A stretch of DNA of 64,000 nucleotides from JADCGM01 sp943370355 (GTDB taxonomy: Bacteria; Pseudomonadota; Alphaproteobacteria; Sphingomonadales; Sphingomonadaceae), in NCBI GenBank assembly GCA_943370355.1, contig CALRQP020000005.1, positions 1-64,000 of the forward strand. Direction: 5' to 3'. Positions 60,361 through 64,000 of this stretch are shown here, one piece after another. Both the position numbers and the translations under genes were made by a program. The notes under the pieces are model-generated. The model made no database searches, was not told where the DNA came from, and worked only from the letters and a program-made list of their open reading frames with translations. Every line of letters starts with the position of its first letter. Position 1 is the stretch's first letter.

Positions 60361-60709
60361 TGGCAGACAATGTCGATAGAACAGCTTCTCGGCAACGTCG
60401 CAAAGTCATTTACACGTCCGGAATCCGGAATCTGCAGGCCGCGCGCATGTGACGGCAATGGAGTCGTGAGCGGACGCTCTGCCTATCTTCCTCGAGCCGC
60501 TTTGGCTGGCCGTGACTCGGCCGCGCCACCGCAAGCAGGAACAAGAACAAGCCTCGAGCCCTCGTCTCAGCTGGCGGCCTCGCATGTCAGCAGGTCATTG
60601 TGGCCATCGTCCGCTTTGAGTTTCCGCGGGGCGCACCGTCGAAAAGCCGACGCTGGCGAAACGACTTTGCTGGATGTAAGCTCGCCCCAGCTACGCTTGG
60701 GAGGGTGAC
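60361..60709. other. About 350 nt without a convincing gene
   Basis: The only open frame (60370-60708 plus) lacks a ribosome-binding site and has unlikely composition (many Ser, Arg and Pro). A short direct repeat CCGGAATCCGGAATC occurs near 60419-60433. GGGAGG at 60699-60704 is the ribosome-binding site of the next gene. I see no tRNA, clear promoter or terminator here. Confidence 0.5.
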
Positions 60710-61633
60710 ATGGCTCGACGTGCCGGCATCGCAATTCTCGCCGCGACGATCCTTCTGGGGGTTTCGCAGGTCGCGATCGCGTCGGGGGGCGGCGGCGGGG
60801 GTGGTGGCATGGAGATGCCGAGTTCCTCCGAGCCGCAATATGACCCGGCGGTCGAATATCGCGACGGCGTCGAGGCGTTGAAGGCCGGCAGCTATGCACA
60901 GGCCGCGCGCAACTTCGCACATGTGCTGGCGGTGACGCCGAAGGCTGCGAACGTCCATTATCTGATGGGTATGGCGAAGGCCGGGGGCGGGGACTGGAAG
61001 GCGGCGGTCAAATCCTACGCCAAGGCGGTGAAGTTCGACGATACGATGATCGTTGCGCATCGCGAGCTCGGTGTCGCGCTCGCCAAAACCGGCGAGATGG
61101 ACAAGGCCAAGGCAGAATTGGAGGCGCTGAAGGCGCGCGATACCGCCTGTGCGGGGACCTGTCCGCAGGCGGCGGACCTGAAGAGCGCGGTGGCCGCCGT
61201 GTCGCTGGCGCTCGGCCAGCCATCCGCCGCCGTCGAGACGCGGCCGAGCCTGTTGTTCGCCGACGCGAAGGGTGGCGACAGCGCCTATCTGGCTGCGGTC
61301 GGCCTTATCAATGAGCATCGCTATGCCGAGGCGATCGCCGCGCTGAAGCGCGCTGAGGCGGCCTTTGGCGCGCATCCCGACGTGCTGACCTATCTTGGCT
61401 TCGCCAACCGTAAGCTTGGGCAATATGACGTGGCGGAGGGCTATTATCTTGCCGCGCTGCACATTGCGCCGAACCACAGGGGCGCGACCGAATATTATGG
61501 CGAGCTGAAGGTCGAGCGCGGCGATCTCGCGGGCGCGCGCTCGATGCTTGCGAAGCTCGATGGCATCTGCGGCTTCGGATGCGCCGAGGCGGACGAATTG
61601 CGGCGATGGGTCGACGCAGCCTCGCACTCCTGA
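60710..61633 (+). CDS. Exported TPR protein paired with a cytochrome c
   Basis: A 307-residue protein with a signal peptide (GIAILAATILLGVSQVAIAS), a glycine-rich stretch (SGGGGGGGGMEMPSS) and about six TPR-like repeats (DGVEALKAGSYAQAARNFAH, YLMGMAKAGGGDWKAAVKSY, PDVLTYLGFANRKLGQYDVA). A CAGTC pair (about 144) and a CGFGC pair (about 285) suggest disulfides, as expected in the periplasm. Its 3' end overlaps the cytochrome gene by 28 nt, so the two are made together. A role as assembly partner is a guess. Confidence 0.78.
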   Translation: MARRAGIAILAATILLGVSQVAIASGGGGGGGGMEMPSSSEPQYDPAVEYRDGVEALKAGSYAQAARNFAHVLAVTPKAANVHYLMGMAKAGGGDWKAAVKSYAKAVKFDDTMIVAHRELGVALAKTGEMDKAKAELEALKARDTACAGTCPQAADLKSAVAAVSLALGQPSAAVETRPSLLFADAKGGDSAYLAAVGLINEHRYAEAIAALKRAEAAFGAHPDVLTYLGFANRKLGQYDVAEGYYLAALHIAPNHRGATEYYGELKVERGDLAGARSMLAKLDGICGFGCAEADELRRWVDAASHS

Positions 61634-62535
61634 TCCTGTTGGCGGCGGCCGGCCCCGCGCATGACATCCCGCTTCGCGCCGCGCGCTGGATCGCGCCCGA
61701 CCGCGATGCCGTGGCGTTGTTGACCAGCGAGCCCTCCGAATGTCTGCGGCTGCCGAAAGAGCCGGGACAAGCGCTGTCGGTCGAGATCGGCCGCGCGGCG
61801 TTCCGCGACCCGCTGCTGCTGGGCGGGCAGGCGGCGCGGCAGGGCTTGTCGTGCAATGCCTGCCACCGCAGCGGGCGCGGCAATCCGGATTTCGTGTTTC
61901 CCGGGCTGTCGGGCGCACCGGGCACCGTCGATGTCACCTCATCGCTGATGAGTTCGCACCGCGGCGACGGTATCGACAACCCCAAGCCGATTCCGGACCT
62001 CAGCGGCCCGCGTGAGCGGCTGCGGGTTCGGCAGGGTGTCGACGGGTTTGTGCACGGTCTGATCGCTGAGGAGTTTGACGGCGCGGACCCGCCGCCGCGC
62101 GTTGTTGCCGGCTTGGTCGCCTATGTCGGTGCGCTCGGACCTGCCAACTGCCCAGCGGAGGTCAGCGTGCCGACGACGCTGGCAGCGCGTCTTGACGATG
62201 TGCGCCGCGCGGTGCGGGCAGCCGATGGGGCGCTGTTCCTCGGCGATGCCGCTGCGGCACGGTCGATGCTGTCGGCAGCGCGGTCGATGCTGGGCGGCAT
62301 CGACGAACGCTATGCCGGCGACGGGCTGTCGGAGCATCGCGCGGCGGTGCGCATCGCCAGCCTGGCGCTGGCTGCGATCCCGCTCGCCAAGCCCGACGAG
62401 GCCCATGCGCGGATCGCCGCCTGGCTGGCGAGCGAACCGGGCTGGACCGAGCCGCTCGGCCGCTATGAGGCGCGGTCGCTGTTCAATCCGGTCCGGCTGC
62501 GCGCGACGGTCAGTCGATCAGACCCAGCACGGTAA
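61606..62535 (+). CDS. Exported cytochrome c-like protein (single heme)
   Basis: A 309-residue product with a signal peptide (SLALLILLAAAGPAHD) and one c-type heme site, CNACHRSGRGNPDF (CxxCH, about 82). A candidate axial Met is in DVTSSLMSSHRGDG (about 108-121). ERLRVRQGVDGFVHGL and VVAGLVAYVGAL follow; the C-terminal 120 residues are helical with no second heme. ATG at 61606 overlaps the TPR gene. A role in oxidation of a small molecule or in a MauG-like reaction is possible, but only one heme is present. Confidence 0.75.
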   Translation: MGRRSLALLILLAAAGPAHDIPLRAARWIAPDRDAVALLTSEPSECLRLPKEPGQALSVEIGRAAFRDPLLLGGQAARQGLSCNACHRSGRGNPDFVFPGLSGAPGTVDVTSSLMSSHRGDGIDNPKPIPDLSGPRERLRVRQGVDGFVHGLIAEEFDGADPPPRVVAGLVAYVGALGPANCPAEVSVPTTLAARLDDVRRAVRAADGALFLGDAAAARSMLSAARSMLGGIDERYAGDGLSEHRAAVRIASLALAAIPLAKPDEAHARIAAWLASEPGWTEPLGRYEARSLFNPVRLRATVSRSDPAR

Positions 62536-63652
62536 TGCCGATGAGGAAGATCGCGAGCGACAGGAACGAGAAGATCAGCAACCAGAAGGTCCGCCAGAGC
62601 GCACCCAGCCAGCCCAATTGGTAGGTCCCCTTCAGCTGCGCGAACATGTGCAGCGGCACCGCGAACCAGAGCATGCTTGTGATGCTCGTCAGCCACGGCG
62701 GCCCCTGCATCGTCAGAGCAAAGACGATGACCAGCAGCGACATGAACGACAGCGAATAGAGCGCGAACACCGTGTGGTCGTACATGTTGACGTTGCGGCG
62801 GAAGGGGAAGAGCAGCCACAGGAAGGGCAGCGACAGCGGCACCAGCAGGAAGCTCAGTTTATAGGCTTTCTGCTCGACCTTGTAGAGTGCGAGGTCGGGG
62901 TTTTCGAGCGCGTGGCGGACCCGCTTGTTGAGCTCGGGAGAGCCGAGGTTGACGGTGCTGTCGTCGCTTTTGGCGAACTCCTGGACGCGCTGCTGCCAGG
63001 TCATTTTCTCAGGCGCCTTGCGGACCTTGGTCGGTGCAGCCTTGGCCCGCTTCAGCGCTTCCTCGGCAGTCATGACGCCGGCCTGCGACGCCGCGACTTT
63101 TCCGGCGAAGGTTCCGGCAAGCCCGGGCGGCGAATCGGGGTCGGCCTTGGCCTCGGCGAGTTCGGCCTGCGCGTCCTTGAGCTCTTCGCGCGCCTCGTTG
63201 AGATTGTCCTGCGCATCGGACACGTTCACCGGCGAGCCGTCGAACTGCATGACTTTGTTCGAATCGATCGAGTCGGCGATGAAACCGAACACGAAAAACA
63301 TCAGGAAAATCGTGAACAGGAACAGGGCGAGCGGCGCGATGTAACGCGCGCGTTTGCCGTGGATATATTCGCGGGTCAGTTTGCCGGGCTGGAATATGAG
63401 GCGGGGCAGCGTCCGCCATGCCTTGGTATCGACATGCAGGATGCCGTGGGTGAATTCCTCGACGAGATGCCCGACGGTGCGGTGAACATGCGCCGACTGG
63501 CCACAATTCGCGCAGAAATTGCCGGTGAGTGGCGCGTCACAATTTGCGCAATTGGCTTGAGCGTCGCCGGCATGGCCTTCGGACCGGTCGATGACAGACG
63601 CCGCAAGCCCCGCCGTCGCCAACCCGCCGAATGCTTCGATTTCACCGACCAT
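62510..63652 (-). CDS. DUF3667 membrane protein with N-terminal zinc ribbon
   Basis: A 380-residue protein. A zinc ribbon NCANCDAPLTGNFCANCGQ (about 34-52) is followed by HRTVGHLVEEFTHGILHVDTK (two motifs) and RTLPRLIFQPGKLTREYIHGKRARYI, the DUF3667 signature. One helix (ALFLFTIFLMFFVFGFI, about 113-129) precedes a charged loop of about 120 residues with a coiled coil (EAREELKDAQAELAEAKAD), then four or more helices. Role unknown. It converges with the cytochrome gene (26-nt overlap). Confidence 0.85.
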   Translation of the reverse strand: MVGEIEAFGGLATAGLAASVIDRSEGHAGDAQANCANCDAPLTGNFCANCGQSAHVHRTVGHLVEEFTHGILHVDTKAWRTLPRLIFQPGKLTREYIHGKRARYIAPLALFLFTIFLMFFVFGFIADSIDSNKVMQFDGSPVNVSDAQDNLNEAREELKDAQAELAEAKADPDSPPGLAGTFAGKVAASQAGVMTAEEALKRAKAAPTKVRKAPEKMTWQQRVQEFAKSDDSTVNLGSPELNKRVRHALENPDLALYKVEQKAYKLSFLLVPLSLPFLWLLFPFRRNVNMYDHTVFALYSLSFMSLLVIVFALTMQGPPWLTSITSMLWFAVPLHMFAQLKGTYQLGWLGALWRTFWLLIFSFLSLAIFLIGITVLGLID

Positions 63653-63768
63653 ATCGCCCCCGATAACCCGCAGGAGAGGGTGGCGGAATTGCTGCGCCGC
63701 CGCAAGACGGTCGGTTGAAGCGCGGCGCAGCCCGCTCTATCTAGGCGTGGTCACGCACAGGAGATTCC

Positions 63769-64000
63769 ATGACCACCTTCGACGGCCGCGAACAGGCGTT
63801 TGAGAACAAGTTCGCGCATGATGCCGAGCTTGAGTTCAAGATCACCGTTCGGCGCAACAAGCTGCTCGGCGAATGGGCTGCAGCGCAACTCGGGCTGTCG
63901 GCTGTTGATACGGAGGTCTATGCCAAGGCTGTCGTGCAATCCGATTTTATCGAGGTTGGCGACGATGATGTCATCGGCAAGGTGCTTGGCGACCTGATCG
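63769..64000 (+). CDS. ATPase inhibitor zeta subunit (DUF1476), 3' end beyond window
   Basis: The first 77 residues are visible: MTTFDGREQAFENKFAHDAE, then FKITVRRNKLLGEWAAAQLG and VVQSDFIEVGDDDVIGKVLG. This is the N-terminal half of the DUF1476 proteins, which are the F1-ATPase inhibitor zeta subunits of alphaproteobacteria. CAGGAG lies 5 nt before the ATG at 63769. The gene is cut by the window end (usual length about 105 residues). Confidence 0.9.
   Translation, partial: MTTFDGREQAFENKFAHDAELEFKITVRRNKLLGEWAAAQLGLSAVDTEVYAKAVVQSDFIEVGDDDVIGKVLGDLI

Noticed and set aside
60370..60708. A 112-codon plus-strand frame
   Set aside because: No ribosome-binding site, unlikely Ser/Arg/Pro-rich composition and no family resemblance.
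1..64000. CRISPR array, prophage or insertion sequence
   Set aside because: No regularly spaced repeats, transposase, integrase or phage structural genes were found; only REP-like and inverted-repeat elements are present.

Overview
The window is a 64 kb, high-GC chromosomal segment of an alphaproteobacterium, most likely a member of the Sphingomonadales. The evidence is a GcrA cell-cycle regulator, an ATPase-inhibitor zeta subunit (DUF1476) gene, a RibB-RibX fusion in place of RibBA, a class I PHA synthase and several small secreted families familiar from sphingomonads. Nearly all of it is dense, single-copy housekeeping sequence. I see no rRNA, CRISPR array, transposase, integrase or prophage. 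One tRNA (Glu, UUC) is present.

Layout. 1-4256: rpmG; rnr with a small secreted protein downstream; a Doc-type toxin/antitoxin pair directly upstream of rnr; and an uncharacterised protein with a SeqA-like N-terminus. 4253-8577 (minus): topA, dprA, plsY. 8670-18754 (plus): nadE-gltX, a TonB-family protein, then ribD-ribE-ribBX-ribH and nusB-thiL, with an acetyltransferase gene and a minus-strand methanethiol methyltransferase-like gene inserted between ribH and nusB. 18860-24664: H+-pyrophosphatase, uvrD, a REP-like inverted repeat and a metallo-beta-lactamase-fold hydrolase. 24806-28328 (minus): a secreted DUF3617-like protein, then the argD-argF-hslO operon, whose leader has the architecture of a transcription attenuator. 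28500-33007: SulP transporter, orphan ABC-2 permease, gcrA and a TPR/2OG-Fe(II) oxygenase-like protein coupled to phaC. 34835-40272 (plus): an AlaC-like aminotransferase, hom, glpX, recJ and tRNA-Glu. 40391-45349: a small protein, an SDR, a CocE/AEH-like hydrolase, a cyclase-type MBL hydrolase, a SIMPL protein and a small membrane protein. 45603-52237 (plus): an RND efflux pair, a DUF445 protein and corA. 52241-58428 (minus): coxG-like, xdhC, a MoeA-like/MocA fusion, a pabB-pabC fusion and aatA. 58586-64000: a double cold-shock-domain protein, DUF192, an orphan hypothetical in an atypical patch, a TPR/cytochrome c pair, DUF3667 and the start of the zeta inhibitor gene.

How genes work together. 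The rib cluster covers riboflavin synthesis except GTP cyclohydrolase II: the RibX half of RibBX has lost the zinc cysteines, so a separate ribA must exist elsewhere. argD and argF are two steps of arginine synthesis, co-transcribed with the redox chaperone gene hslO. coxG, xdhC and the MocA fusion look like maturation factors for a molybdenum hydroxylase that is not encoded here. Translational coupling through 1-4 nt overlaps (often GTGA or ATGA) is common.

The most interesting non-coding signals are the argD attenuator-like leader, three alternating half-sites before the HTH-RibBX gene, TTATAA palindromes around the small low-GC island at 3.6-3.75 kb, a two-copy dispersed inverted-repeat element (1-120 and 24671-24773), and a hairpin that traps the 3' end of the tRNA-Glu precursor. 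All functional statements rest on reading motifs and context; no database search was run.
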